From: Thalassomonas sp. M1454
GTDB taxonomy: Bacteria; Pseudomonadota; Gammaproteobacteria; Enterobacterales; Alteromonadaceae
Assembly (NCBI RefSeq): GCF_007097525.1
Contig: NZ_VKDD01000001.1
Location: forward strand, 321,554-385,553
Length of the DNA stretch: 64,000 nucleotides
Direction: 5' to 3'
The first letter of the stretch is position 1, and every line of letters begins with the position of its first letter. The translations under genes were made by a program, and so were the position numbers. This document shows, piece after piece, positions 53,605-64,000 of the stretch. Under the pieces are notes generated by a model. The model was not told the origin of the DNA. It made no database searches and saw only the letters and a list, made by a program, of their open reading frames with translations.

Positions 53605-54819
53605 TTACCAATGATAAGCAATATCAAGTGCTAAAGCATAAGGTGTATCTCTTTTGGTCACCACTCTACCTCTAGATAAGCTAGGGCCGGTATCAACTTT
53701 AGCGTCACCTTGTTTATAAATATTAAAATTGACGTCCCACTTATTTTCACCTTCATCTAATGTAAAGCCAGCACCAACTCCCCACAGCTCATCTATTGGC
53801 ATAGAAAGCGAACGATACTCATCATCAATACCTGAAGTAACATGCATAACACCTACTTTGTAAGTTAAATTATCCTCAGCTTGCCAGCCATAACCTAAAG
53901 ACATAAACCAAACATCTTTATAATTACTAGTGACCGATATAGTGTCGCTTTCATTGATTGAAACATCACCCGAGCCAAATTCAGAAAAATCGGCCCAAAC
54001 TGTATCGAATGTAAAGAAGTCACCTTGTTCCGTTTCGTGATAAAGACCAAATTGCACTCTTTGCGGGATAATATTTTCAACTTCAAACTCTCCATCTTGC
54101 AGGTTAGCGAGTTGTTCTTCTCTATTAGCATCTAAACCAGAAAATTCTAAATCGCCTTCTAAATCAGCGCTACCTTCGGTGCCATAAACTAAGCCTATTC
54201 GGGTATATTGATTGAATTCGTAAAGCATAGAAACTGAAGTATTTATAGCGAGAGCGCCAGCTTCGTACTCTAACTTGCCATCGGCTGAATCTGGGCCTGT
54301 GTTTTTAACGGCTGAAGTACTTGATGAATAGTTATAAGTGAATGATATTGCCGCCCCAAGAGACAGATTGTCATTAACCTTGTATGCAATAGCTGGTGTT
54401 GCGGCTATGTATATTAAAGAGAATTCATCACTATAATATCGACCAGCCCACTTATTACCATTGTCTGCACCAACACCACTTGGGATATTAGCACTAAAAC
54501 CAAAACGCCAATCTTCATTTAATTCGGTTACGTAATAGTAGCCAGGAACAACAACAGGTAAATAGTCTGAGTCAGGGTCGCCACCATCGTATGTACTTTG
54601 GTCTTGATTAACTTCTACGCTTGATAACCCTAACGCGACTATGGCGTGTAACTCATGATGAGTTCCCTTTAATCGAGTCATTCCGGCAGGGTTAGTTGCA
54701 GAGGTTCCTGCGCCATCAGCTTGAGCAAAGAAACCTGTTTGTGCAGGTGATCCCGCCAATACAGGGGCAGATAAAATAAAACTTGTTGCTAGGGCTAAGG
54801 AGATTAAATTCCGTGTCAT
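53605..54819 (-). CDS. fadL: FadL-family outer-membrane long-chain fatty acid transporter
   Basis: A 404-aa outer-membrane beta-barrel of the OMPP1/FadL/TodX family. The signal peptide ends at VLAGSPAQ; the NPAG motif (ATNPAGMTRL) near residue 45 is typical of FadL. Many short beta strands and the C-terminal ALDIAYHW are consistent with a barrel. Next to a desaturase fusion, import of exogenous fatty acids for desaturation is reasonable. The gene is convergent with it. Confidence 0.9.
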   Translation of the reverse strand: MTRNLISLALATSFILSAPVLAGSPAQTGFFAQADGAGTSATNPAGMTRLKGTHHELHAIVALGLSSVEVNQDQSTYDGGDPDSDYLPVVVPGYYYVTELNEDWRFGFSANIPSGVGADNGNKWAGRYYSDEFSLIYIAATPAIAYKVNDNLSLGAAISFTYNYSSSTSAVKNTGPDSADGKLEYEAGALAINTSVSMLYEFNQYTRIGLVYGTEGSADLEGDLEFSGLDANREEQLANLQDGEFEVENIIPQRVQFGLYHETEQGDFFTFDTVWADFSEFGSGDVSINESDTISVTSNYKDVWFMSLGYGWQAEDNLTYKVGVMHVTSGIDDEYRSLSMPIDELWGVGAGFTLDEGENKWDVNFNIYKQGDAKVDTGPSLSRGRVVTKRDTPYALALDIAYHW

Positions 54820-54906
54820 TATTACTTCCTACAAATTTATAAAAACTTATATTTACAGTGGTATTACCAGTAAGAGTACAAATAAAAATAATATTAAGCT
54901 ATTAGT

Positions 54907-55158
54907 TTAGTTAGTATTTTCTTTTTTTTGCTTTTTCTTATCATTTTCTCGTTTAACTAAAACAAAGGTTAAGTACATTTTGGTCGGTAACGATAGAATT
55001 AAGCCAAAGGCAATACAACTGGCACTAATGACCATTCCTGTTACACCCATTTTTTCTGGTAAATTGGCATACTCTAATAGGTAATGACCGAGTAACAATA
55101 AGCATAAACCTAGTACAATGACGTACTTTAAAATCTTAATTAATTTTTCTTCTGTCAC
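54907..55158 (-). CDS. Unknown small two-helix membrane protein
   Basis: An 83-aa protein with helices at about 9-27 and 37-58 and a very basic tail, KRENDKKKQKKENTN. It is not recognised by family. It lies between glmU and fadL on the same strand, with gaps of 145 and 87 bp, so it may be its own unit. Confidence 0.6.
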   Translation of the reverse strand: MTEEKLIKILKYVIVLGLCLLLLGHYLLEYANLPEKMGVTGMVISASCIAFGLILSLPTKMYLTFVLVKRENDKKKQKKENTN

Positions 55159-55255
55159 AAGTGCACCTCAATAAGTATCTATTTATAAGATAACCTAGTT
55201 AAAGCCACCTGTTGTTGATTAACATCATATTTACAACAGTTATTTTATTCAATAA

Positions 55256-55278
55256 AAAAAGCAGCCTAAGCTGCTTTG
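55256..55278 (-). terminator. Terminator of glmU
   Basis: AAAGCAGC and GCTGCTTT (55258-55265 and 55270-55277) with a CTAA loop. On the minus strand TTTTTTT follows the stem. It lies 26 bp past the glmU stop. Confidence 0.9.
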
Positions 55279-55303
55279 ATTTTATCAATTAGGACTAACA
55301 GCA

Positions 55304-56662
55304 CTATTTTTTAGTCGGGCGTTTCCAACCATCTAAATTACGTTGCTTAGGACGAGCGATAGCCAACTGTGCATCTTCAACGTCTTTGCCTATAGTAGAA
55401 CCTGCACCTGTAGTAGCCATTTTACCTATAGTAACAGGGGCTACTAATGAGGCATTAGAACCTATAAAGGCGCCATCACCAATAATAGTTTTTGACTTAT
55501 TTACGCCGTCATAATTACACGTAATAGTACCAGCACCAATATTTACCTTTTTACCTATTTCTGCATCGCCAAGGTAGGTTAAGTGCCCTGCTTTTGCGCC
55601 TTCATCCATAGTAGTGTTTTTCATTTCAACAAAGTTACCTACATGTGAATCGGCTTTCATTACAGTGCCAGGACGAATGCGGGCAAAAGGACCTGCTGAA
55701 CAGGCTTCGCCAATTTGAGCATTTTCAATAATGCTATTTGGCTTTATGGTTGCACCCTTGCCTATTTGGCTATTAATGATAATGCAGTTAGCACCAATGG
55801 TTACGTCATCAGCTAAGCTTACCTCACCTTCAAAAATACAATTAATATCAATTTGTACTTCACTACCTATGGTTACGTTACCGCGTACATCGATACGATT
55901 AGGATCACGTAAGCTAGCGCCAGCAATCATTAACTCTTCAGCTTTACGCAATTGGTAAGCACGCTCTAAGTTAGCCAATTGCACGCGGTTATTTGCGCCT
56001 TCCACTTCTATTTCAGTATCAGGATGAGCTGTGCTTATTTCAACACCTTCACTGTGTGCCATAGCAATAATATCGGTAAGATAATATTCACCTTGTGCAT
56101 TGTCATTTGAAAGGTTTGATAACCAGCGTTTTAAATCACCGCCATTAGCAAGCAAAATACCAGTATTACACTCATCAATAAGTAGTTGCTCTGCAGAAGC
56201 ATCTTTTTGCTCAACAATACCAACTACGTGGCCACCTAAACGCATAATACGACCATAGCCAGTTGGGTTTTCTAGCTTAACTGTTAATAACGCCATGCCG
56301 CCATCTTGCTTAGCCGAAATTAACTTTTCTAAAGTCGATACTTTGGTTAATGGTACATCACCATAAAGTACAAGTACGTCTTCATCATCTTTTAAGAAAG
56401 GGCTAGCCATATCAACTGCATGGCCAGTTCCTAGTTGTTCTTTTTGCTCAACGAAAGTTAAATCATCACCTTGAACTCGGGCTTGCAATAACTCGCCGCC
56501 AAAACCATAGACTAAATAAATATTATCTGAATTAACCGAGCGAGCAGAGTCGATAACATGTTCAACCATAGACTGGTGAGCAACAGGGTGTAAAACCTTT
56601 GGTAAGTTTGAGCGCATGCGAGTGCCTTTACCTGCGGCTAAGATCACAACGGAAAGAGACAT
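55304..56662 (-). CDS. glmU: Bifunctional UDP-GlcNAc pyrophosphorylase / GlcN-1-P acetyltransferase
   Basis: A 452-aa cytoplasmic enzyme for the last two steps to UDP-N-acetylglucosamine. The N-terminal uridyltransferase has [20 protein letters not shown] and YGDVPLT. The C-terminal left-handed beta-helix (about 250-452) has hexapeptide repeats and [17 protein letters not shown] with the catalytic-His region FVEMKNT...[10 protein letters not shown]. Length is normal (E. coli 456). glmU near the end of the atp operon is a common gammaproteobacterial order; here the XRE and LplT-PlsC-Aas genes separate them. Confidence 0.97.
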   Translation of the reverse strand: MSLSVVILAAGKGTRMRSNLPKVLHPVAHQSMVEHVIDSARSVNSDNIYLVYGFGGELLQARVQGDDLTFVEQKEQLGTGHAVDMASPFLKDDEDVLVLYGDVPLTKVSTLEKLISAKQDGGMALLTVKLENPTGYGRIMRLGGHVVGIVEQKDASAEQLLIDECNTGILLANGGDLKRWLSNLSNDNAQGEYYLTDIIAMAHSEGVEISTAHPDTEIEVEGANNRVQLANLERAYQLRKAEELMIAGASLRDPNRIDVRGNVTIGSEVQIDINCIFEGEVSLADDVTIGANCIIINSQIGKGATIKPNSIIENAQIGEACSAGPFARIRPGTVMKADSHVGNFVEMKNTTMDEGAKAGHLTYLGDAEIGKKVNIGAGTITCNYDGVNKSKTIIGDGAFIGSNASLVAPVTIGKMATTGAGSTIGKDVEDAQLAIARPKQRNLDGWKRPTKK

Positions 56663-56783
56663 AAAAAATCCAAATAATATAATGAAATAAATTGCGTTTA
56701 TTCTAGCGCTGATCCGCTTAAATTTCTAATCTAATTACATTTTTATGTATTTAAATGAACGGGATTAGTCAGTAAATTTTTGA

Positions 56784-56811
56784 CAAAAAAAAGCCACCTA
56801 AGGTAGGTGGC
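56784..56811 (-). terminator. Terminator upstream of glmU
   Basis: GCCACCT and AGGTGGC (56793-56799 and 56805-56811) with an AAGGT loop. On the minus strand TTTTTTTT follows. It isolates glmU from genes upstream. The 312-bp gap 56663-56974 also contains a tiny 7-codon ORF at 56843 on the + strand preceded by GGGAGG. Confidence 0.85.
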
Positions 56812-56974
56812 ATAAAAATATAGCATTTCAGGGAGGAAAACTATGAAAGTTAACTGTGTTAAATAATAGCTTTAGCACTGAAATAAGTCCGTTAACCAAA
56901 TGTAAAACACTGCAATAGTTTGTTGTAAGTAAATTGTTAAGGTTTAACTAAAATTAATAAATTTTAACTTATTA

Positions 56975-57733
56975 CTACTTTGCTAATGATTGATCTGGGT
57001 GTTTTTTTAGTAAGTGTTGTGACAATCCATAGCGCCAGCTTCGCATTGCCAAGACCACCGTAACGCCAAAGCGCTGCTCTAACGGTAAGTTAGAATCTTC
57101 TTGATTAAGTACTTCAAACTCTTGTGCAATACGTTTTAGTTTGCGTTGAAATTCACTATTACTGGCACTGGCAAGCATGCCATTGAGTACTATGAGGCTT
57201 TCCTCGTCTTGATTAAAACGTGAGTTAAAAAACTCTTGTCCTATAGTATGTTGAAAAAACTCCTGGATAGGGCCATTGTCACGCCAACCAAAATTAGGAG
57301 CAACTAACAGCTTAATCCGATTACCGGGTAACAATTCGATAATCTTAAGCTTGTCTAAACGAGCTAGCTTTTGAATACAGTAATGAGTTTCAAGTTCATA
57401 ATGTTCAATAATTTCATCCATGGTCCATTTATTAAGGACCGACAAAGCTATTAATAGTAAGCCAAGATCTTGGCTTAACTCCTGCTCTTGCTCAACGCTC
57501 AATTGTTGCAGCTGAGATTGTTGCTCATTCATCAACAGAACAAGATCTGAGATTTCTAAGTCCATCATTTGGCATATTTGATCAAGACGCTGTAATGAAA
57601 TATTTTCTTCACTAAACAAGCGCTTAATACTCGCTTGCGTTAATCCTATGTGCTTAGCAACATCGGCATAAGTATAACCATGAGCTTTAAGTGATTTTTT
57701 CAAAGAAATTAACAGTGAACTTGTTTGTGCCAT
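56975..57733 (-). CDS. XRE-family regulator with long C-terminal domain
   Basis: A 252-aa protein. Residues 8-68 are an XRE HTH (SLKKSLKAHGYTYADVAKHIGLTQASIKRLFSEENISLQRLDQICQMM). The remaining 180 residues form a helical domain, including LLIALSVLNKWTMDEIIEHYELETHYCIQKLARLDKLKIIELLPGNRIKLL, that resembles a winged-helix-type segment, and FQHTIGQEFFNSRF. It is divergent from the LplT-PlsC-Aas fusion gene over 162 bp and may regulate it. I recognise no characterised member of this family. Confidence 0.8.
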   Translation of the reverse strand: MAQTSSLLISLKKSLKAHGYTYADVAKHIGLTQASIKRLFSEENISLQRLDQICQMMDLEISDLVLLMNEQQSQLQQLSVEQEQELSQDLGLLLIALSVLNKWTMDEIIEHYELETHYCIQKLARLDKLKIIELLPGNRIKLLVAPNFGWRDNGPIQEFFQHTIGQEFFNSRFNQDEESLIVLNGMLASASNSEFQRKLKRIAQEFEVLNQEDSNLPLEQRFGVTVVLAMRSWRYGLSQHLLKKHPDQSLAK

Positions 57734-57895
57734 AATGTACTCTAATTATTGTTGTATTATTTTTAGACTAAGTATTAAATATTTATACCTAATGGCGAAT
57801 ATATTGCAACAACTAAATTATTGGTAGAAGAATATACAATAAATAGTCACACTAAATACGTGTTAACAACCAATAAATAAAGATTAAGGGAAATT

Positions 57896-60800
57896 ATGAA
57901 ACAGTTATTCGCTTTTAAGGGATTTTTTGCTTATATCGCCATGGTATTTATTAATGCCTTTGTTGATTTAGGCCACAAAATTATTGTGCAAAATACCGTA
58001 TTTAAAATTTATGATGGCGATATACAAATAGTATTAACGGCAGTATTAAATGCCTTAATACTTTTACCGTTTATTTTATTATTTTCTCCTGCTGGTTTTA
58101 TTGCCGACAAATACCCTAAACCTACAGTAATGCGCAACAGTGCTTTAGTTGCCATTGTCGCTACTTTATTAATCACCTTGTGCTATTACCAAGGTTGGTT
58201 TATCGGCGCATTTTGTTTAACGCTATTAATGGGTATTCAATCAGCACTTTATTCGCCAGCTAAATATGGCTATTTAAAAGAGTTAATTGGTGTGGATAAT
58301 TTAGCCCAAGGTAATGCTTTAGTGCAGGCTGTTACTATTGTTTCTATTTTATCAGGCACCTTTGTGTTTTCAGCATTTTTTGAATTATTACTTGCCGGCG
58401 TTGATTTAACTAATAGTAGTATCATTTTGCAAGGCGTTGTAGCTCTTGGTTGGGTTATGGTTGCTCTTTCAGTTATTGAGTGGTGGTTTTCTTGTCAAAT
58501 AAAAGACACTAAGGGCGTTGATCATGGTATGACTTTTTCATCTAAAACTTATCTTCAAGGTCAGTATCTAACTAAAAACTTAAAAATGATTGTGAGCAAT
58601 AGAACCATATGGTTATCAATTGTTGGTTTATCTATGTTTTGGTCTGTATCACAAGTAATGCTGGCAACATTTCCTGCTTTTGCTAAAGAAGTTTTATCTG
58701 AAAATAATACCTTAATTATCCAAGGCATTATGGCTAGTACAGGTATTGGTATTGTATTGGGCTCATTGTTTGCAGCTCGGATATCTAAGCACCATATCGA
58801 ACTAGGTTTAATTCCAGTTTCTGCGATAAGTTTTGCTCTTTTACTTGGCAATATCGCTTCTCTAAACTCAAGCTTTTCTATGGCGCTAACTTTTCTTGGT
58901 TTAGGTATAAGTGGAGGTTTGTTTATTGTACCGCTTAATTCTTTAATCCAATATACAGCTAAAGAAGATGAGTTAGGAACCGTGCTAGCAGGAAATAACT
59001 GGGTGCAAAATGTTGCCATGCTAAGCTTTTTGATTATCACAATCGCACTAGTATCCTATGGCGTAAGTAGTGTCGGTATTTTTTATGTTTTAATGGCCAT
59101 AGCTTTAGCTGGTGCAATATTTACTGTTTATCAGTTACCACACTCATTGATGCGAATGATCACCACATTTATTATTCAGCATAGATACAAATTACAAATA
59201 TTAGGTTTTGATAATTTACCGGCTAATGGTGGGCTTTTATTACTCGGTAATCATATTAGTTGGATTGACGGATTAGTAGTGCAAATGGCTTGTCCACGCA
59301 AAGTCCGATTTGTCATGCTACGCAGTATTTATAATCGTTGGTACCTTAAGCCTATCGTTAAGTTTTTTGGTGCTATTCCAATTAGTGAAGGTAATAGTAA
59401 AGAGTCATTGGCATTAGTAAATCAGGCACTAAAAGATGGCGAAGTTGTTTGTTTATTTCCTGAAGGTGCAATTAGCCGTACTGGCGCACTTGGTGTGTTT
59501 AGAACTGGCTTTGAGCGTGTAGTTGACGATGTTGATGGTGTTATTGTGCCATTTTACTTACACGGCTTGTGGGGCAGTCGTTTATCTCGTGCGAATAGCA
59601 GTAAACTTAGAGAAAATACTCAGCAAGGTTTCCGCCGTGATGTATCAATTAGTTTTGGTAAACAATTATCAATGCAAACGCCTGCTAGCGATCTAAAACA
59701 AAAGGTATTTGAATTAGCCTTTAATGCTTGGGAACACCAAACTAGCTATGCCGATCCACTACCTTTAGCTTGGATTAAATCGGCTAAACATAGTTTATTT
59801 AAACTGGCAGTAAAAGATACTAGTGGTAGCCGTTTTTCAAACTTACAATTATTAGCTGCCACAGCAACATTGGCCGCTAAAATAAAGCAGTTAGATAACA
59901 GTCAAAATATTGGACTCATGTTGCCAGCAAGTAGTGCGGCAGTTATGGCTAATGGTGCTGTATTACTTAATGGTCAAACTGCGGTTAATTTAAATTATAG
60001 TACCAGTGTTGATGCGGTGTGTTCAGGTATTAAAAACGCTGAAATATCTACCGTTTTAACTTCTAAAAAATTTATTGATAAGTTAAATGCTAAAGGCATT
60101 GATTGCGATACCATGCTTGCTAATACTAATATTGTTTTTATGGAAGATCTTAAGCAGCAATTATCAAAAGCGCGTTATATTTGCGCCATTATTGCTAGTT
60201 TTATACTGCCATCGAATAGCTTCTACAAGGTATTTGGTAAAGTGGTTGATATAAACTCACCAGCATGTATTTTGTTTTCTAGTGGTAGTGAAGGTACACC
60301 AAAGGGCATTGTACTTAGCCATAAAAATTTCTTGGCCAATGTTAAGCAAATAAGTGATGTTTTACGCACAGATGACAAAGAAGTAGTTATGGGGTCATTG
60401 CCACCATTCCATTCTTTTGGCTTAACAGTTACTACCTTTTTACCCTTGATAGAAGGCATCCCGGTAATTTGTCATCCAGATCCTACCGATGCACTCAATA
60501 TTGCCAAAGCAATAGCTAAAAACAAGGCAACCTTACTGTGTGCTACTGCTACTTTTTTAAGGTTATACACGCTTAATCGCAAGATTAATCCATTGATGCT
60601 AGAAAACTTAAGACTGGTTGTTGCTGGTGCTGAAAAGCTACCTGAAGATACTCGTCAAAGCTTTAAAGATAAATTCAATAAAACCATTTACGAAGGCTAT
60701 GGCGCAACTGAAACAACACCAGTGGCAAGTGTAAATATTCCAGATCAGTTAGATCCAAATGATTTAAAAGTTCAGTCGGGCAGTAAAGTTGGCACTGTAG

Positions 60801-61348
60801 GTATGCCTTTACCAGGTTGTTCGTTTAGAATTGTTGACCCGCTAACTATGCAAACCTTACCTACTGGCGAGCAAGGGTTGATCTTAATATCAGGTAGCCA
60901 ACTGATGCTCGGTTACTTAAATGACGAAGCAAAAACCAAAGAGGTTATTGTTACGCTTGATAATCGTCGTTGGTATAAAACCGGAGATAAAGGCTCACTT
61001 GATAGTGACGGCTTTTTAACAATTGTCGATCGCTACTCGCGATTTGCCAAAATTGGTGGTGAGATGATCAGTTTGCAAGCTGTTGAACAAGAAGTAAATA
61101 ACGTAATAAGCGACGATATGGGCGAGTTTATGGCTGTTAATCTACCCGACTCTAAGAAAGGTGAGAAAATCGTTATTTTGACTACTACAGATATCACAGT
61201 CGATGAATTAAGACAGACTTTACTCGACAATAGCACCAATCCTCTAATGATCCCTACAGCTGTATATAAAGTAGAGCAAGTGCCTAAACTAGGCAGTGGT
61301 AAGTCTGACTTTGCTGGCGCTAAGAAATTAGCGTTAAGCTTTGCTTAG
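57896..61348 (+). CDS. Acyl-[ACP]-phospholipid O-acyltransferase: LplT-PlsC-acyl-ACP synthetase fusion
   Basis: An 1150-aa inner-membrane protein with three parts. Residues 1 to about 410 are an LplT-like MFS lysophospholipid flippase (twelve helices). From about 425 to 620 is a PlsC acyltransferase with NHISWID (about 454) and FPEGAISRTG. From about 640 to the end is an acyl-AMP ligase with SSGSEGTPKGIVLSHKNF (about 793), EGYGATETTP and the late YKTGDKGSLD. E. coli keeps LplT and Aas (PlsC plus ligase) as two proteins. The fusion should re-import and re-acylate lysophospholipids. All catalytic motifs are present. It is divergent from an XRE-type regulator. Confidence 0.93.
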   Translation: MKQLFAFKGFFAYIAMVFINAFVDLGHKIIVQNTVFKIYDGDIQIVLTAVLNALILLPFILLFSPAGFIADKYPKPTVMRNSALVAIVATLLITLCYYQGWFIGAFCLTLLMGIQSALYSPAKYGYLKELIGVDNLAQGNALVQAVTIVSILSGTFVFSAFFELLLAGVDLTNSSIILQGVVALGWVMVALSVIEWWFSCQIKDTKGVDHGMTFSSKTYLQGQYLTKNLKMIVSNRTIWLSIVGLSMFWSVSQVMLATFPAFAKEVLSENNTLIIQGIMASTGIGIVLGSLFAARISKHHIELGLIPVSAISFALLLGNIASLNSSFSMALTFLGLGISGGLFIVPLNSLIQYTAKEDELGTVLAGNNWVQNVAMLSFLIITIALVSYGVSSVGIFYVLMAIALAGAIFTVYQLPHSLMRMITTFIIQHRYKLQILGFDNLPANGGLLLLGNHISWIDGLVVQMACPRKVRFVMLRSIYNRWYLKPIVKFFGAIPISEGNSKESLALVNQALKDGEVVCLFPEGAISRTGALGVFRTGFERVVDDVDGVIVPFYLHGLWGSRLSRANSSKLRENTQQGFRRDVSISFGKQLSMQTPASDLKQKVFELAFNAWEHQTSYADPLPLAWIKSAKHSLFKLAVKDTSGSRFSNLQLLAATATLAAKIKQLDNSQNIGLMLPASSAAVMANGAVLLNGQTAVNLNYSTSVDAVCSGIKNAEISTVLTSKKFIDKLNAKGIDCDTMLANTNIVFMEDLKQQLSKARYICAIIASFILPSNSFYKVFGKVVDINSPACILFSSGSEGTPKGIVLSHKNFLANVKQISDVLRTDDKEVVMGSLPPFHSFGLTVTTFLPLIEGIPVICHPDPTDALNIAKAIAKNKATLLCATATFLRLYTLNRKINPLMLENLRLVVAGAEKLPEDTRQSFKDKFNKTIYEGYGATETTPVASVNIPDQLDPNDLKVQSGSKVGTVGMPLPGCSFRIVDPLTMQTLPTGEQGLILISGSQLMLGYLNDEAKTKEVIVTLDNRRWYKTGDKGSLDSDGFLTIVDRYSRFAKIGGEMISLQAVEQEVNNVISDDMGEFMAVNLPDSKKGEKIVILTTTDITVDELRQTLLDNSTNPLMIPTAVYKVEQVPKLGSGKSDFAGAKKLALSFA

Positions 61349-61356
61349 CCAAGAGC

Positions 61357-61382
61357 AATCAAGTTGATCTGACCCCCTTGAT
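61357..61382. repeat. Fragment of a GGGGTCAG-type REP element
   Basis: On the minus strand CAAGGGGGTCAGATCAACTTG sits just past the Aas-fusion stop. GGGGTCAGATCAAC-like sequences are typical ends of REP elements linked to REP-associated transposases. It lies next to a terminator, and no transposase is in the window. Confidence 0.35.
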
Positions 61383-61390
61383 TTAGGCAA

Positions 61391-61419
61391 TAAAAAAGGC
61401 ACCCTAAGGTGCCTTTTTA
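61391..61419. terminator. Bidirectional terminator, aas fusion / atp operon
   Basis: GGCACC and GGTGCC (61398-61403 and 61408-61413) flanked by AAAAAA and TTTTT. It ends the fusion gene on + and the atp operon on minus. Confidence 0.92.
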
Positions 61420-61448
61420 CTGAGATTATACATGGTTAAACCAAGTAA

Positions 61449-61874
61449 TTATCTCTTGTGTTTGCTTGCTTCTTGGATAACACGTAATTGCGCTACCGCT
61501 CTGGCTAGTTCTGCAGCAACTTCTGCATAGTCTACATCGCCAACTGCGTTGTTGATGTGTTCTTCAGCACGTTGCTTAGCGTTTAGAGCAGATTGTTCAT
61601 CTAAGTCGTCACTACGTACAGCCACATCGGCTAATACTGTTACGCTGTTAGGTTGAACTTCCAACATGCCACCAGAAAGATAAATAATTTCTTCCTGGCC
61701 ATGTTGTTTAACAATACGCGCCATACCCGGTTTTAAGGCCGTTAATAAAGGTGCGTGACCAGGCATAATACCTAGCTCACCTTCCGTACCTGAAATTTGT
61801 AATGATTCGATGCGGCCAGAGAATAAACTCTCTTCTGCACTTACTACATCCAAATGAACCGTCATAGCTGACAT
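61449..61874 (-). CDS. atpC: ATP synthase epsilon subunit
   Basis: A 141-aa F1 stalk subunit. The N-terminal beta-sandwich ([46 protein letters not shown]) and C-terminal helices are complete. GGAG lies seven bases before the ATG at 61874. It follows atpD by 30 bp and is the last gene of the operon. Confidence 0.97.
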   Translation of the reverse strand: MSAMTVHLDVVSAEESLFSGRIESLQISGTEGELGIMPGHAPLLTALKPGMARIVKQHGQEEIIYLSGGMLEVQPNSVTVLADVAVRSDDLDEQSALNAKQRAEEHINNAVGDVDYAEVAAELARAVAQLRVIQEASKHKR

Positions 61875-61904
61875 ATTAATCTCCTGTGCCTAAACTAGGC
61901 AAAA

Positions 61905-63305
<1,401 letters not shown>

Positions 63306-63325
63306 CTATTAATTAAACTCTTTGC

Positions 63326-64000
63326 CTATACCGCAGCTGCACCAGCAACAATCTCACCCAATTCTTGAGTAATACTTGCTTGACGAGCTTTGTTGTATAT
63401 CAACTGTAAATCATCGATTAAGTCACCAGCATTATCTGTAGCGGCTTTCATCGCTACCATACGGGCAGCTTGTTCACTGGCTAGGTTTTCAACCACGCCT
63501 TGATATACTTGAGACTCCACGTAACGAACCAGTAATTGGTCAAGCAATGCTTGCGCATCTGGTTCGTAAATGTAGTCCCAACGATGGGTAATAGCGTCAT
63601 CATCTGACTTAGGCAAAGGTAACAATTGATCGATTGTTGGCTTTTGCGTCATAGTGTTTACAAACTTGTTGCAAACAACGTATAACTTATCGATTTCACC
63701 GTTGTCATAGGCGTCTAACATCACTTTAACTGAACCGATTAAATCGGTAACAGAAGGTGTGTCGCCTAAACCTGATTTTTGCGCAACAATATTTGCGCCA
63801 ACGCCGCCAAAGAATGCAGAGGCTTTAGAACCTACTACAGCTAAGTCAACATCAACGCCTTGTTCTTGCCATTTGGCTGAATCTTTTAATACAGATTTGA
63901 ACAAGTTAATATTTAAGCCGCCACAAAGACCACGGTCGGTAGAAATAACGATATAGCCTACACGCTTAACTTCACGCTCTTCCAAATAAGGATGGCGATA
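63326..64000 (-). CDS. atpG: ATP synthase gamma subunit (5' end outside window)
   Basis: About 225 codons of the F1 rotor subunit are present. Its reading frame is open to the window end ([30 protein letters not shown]), so the N-terminal part is missing. The C-terminal [21 protein letters not shown]...[22 protein letters not shown] signature is intact. A start at 63985 would be false. Confidence 0.97.
   Translation of the reverse strand, partial: YRHPYLEEREVKRVGYIVISTDRGLCGGLNINLFKSVLKDSAKWQEQGVDVDLAVVGSKASAFFGGVGANIVAQKSGLGDTPSVTDLIGSVKVMLDAYDNGEIDKLYVVCNKFVNTMTQKPTIDQLLPLPKSDDDAITHRWDYIYEPDAQALLDQLLVRYVESQVYQGVVENLASEQAARMVAMKAATDNAGDLIDDLQLIYNKARQASITQELGEIVAGAAAV

Noticed and set aside
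63759-63985. A start of atpG at 63985 and the + strand ORF in this region
   Set aside because: The gamma-subunit frame continues past the window end with typical sequence; the + strand ORF is its shadow.

Overview
The window looks like chromosome from an AT-rich marine gammaproteobacterium of the Alteromonadales. Colwelliaceae (Thalassotalea/Colwellia-like) is my best guess. This is inferred from the gene families, from atpGDC and glmU lying close together, and from codon use. No rRNA or tRNA gene was seen, and the species cannot be read from this window.

Region 1 (1-15.8 kb) handles alpha-glucans. On the + strand are a flavin-dependent tryptophan-halogenase-family protein, an aldo/keto reductase and an SLC45-type sugar MFS transporter. 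A small XRE regulator and its membrane-protein partner follow. A minus-strand run then encodes glycogen phosphorylase, branching enzyme, debranching enzyme, MalQ and a lipoprotein alpha-amylase. A large palindrome built of two LacI-type operator-like sites lies upstream of glgP.

Region 2 (16.2-18.6 kb) holds two bacterial-PH-domain membrane proteins (YdbS/YdbT-like) and a DUF3185 protein.

Region 3 (18.7-35.3 kb) is an acetate locus: a DcaP-like porin, acetyl-CoA synthetase, an exonuclease, a cNMP/CBS/DUF294 protein, a DUF4212 plus VC_2705-type symporter pair, a CrbS-like hybrid kinase with a symporter-like sensor, a YqiJ/YqiK (flotillin) pair, a CrbR-like response regulator and a second, partnerless DUF4212-like protein. 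Twin 16-bp palindromes precede acs. A 0.4-kb tandem array of paired hairpins precedes the symporter operon.

Region 4 (35.5-45.2 kb) is mixed metabolism and transport: prolyl oligopeptidase, chromate transporter, YbaK deacylase, gamma-glutamylcyclotransferase, PhzF, AbgT transporter, a PQQ-type sugar dehydrogenase, a P-loop kinase and small proteins.

Region 5 (about 45.2-50.8 kb) is a chromosomal integron, the most notable system here. An intact IntI tyrosine recombinase on the + strand is divergent from a minus-strand array of about nine small cassettes separated by attC-like sites. The cassettes carry mostly unknown small proteins, a DUF6429 protein and two GNAT acetyltransferases. A ParDE toxin-antitoxin cassette runs against the array. 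An attI junction and a candidate cassette promoter can be placed. The distal attC sites look decayed.

Region 6 (50.8-64 kb) carries lipid and envelope genes and the end of the ATP synthase operon: a TetR regulator divergent from a desaturase/reductase/ferredoxin fusion, a FadL porin, GlmU, an XRE-type regulator divergent from an LplT-PlsC-acyl-ACP synthetase fusion, then atpC, atpD and a partial atpG. Small palindromic REP-like repeats (CAAGGTGTCTGACACCTTG and relatives) are scattered between genes.
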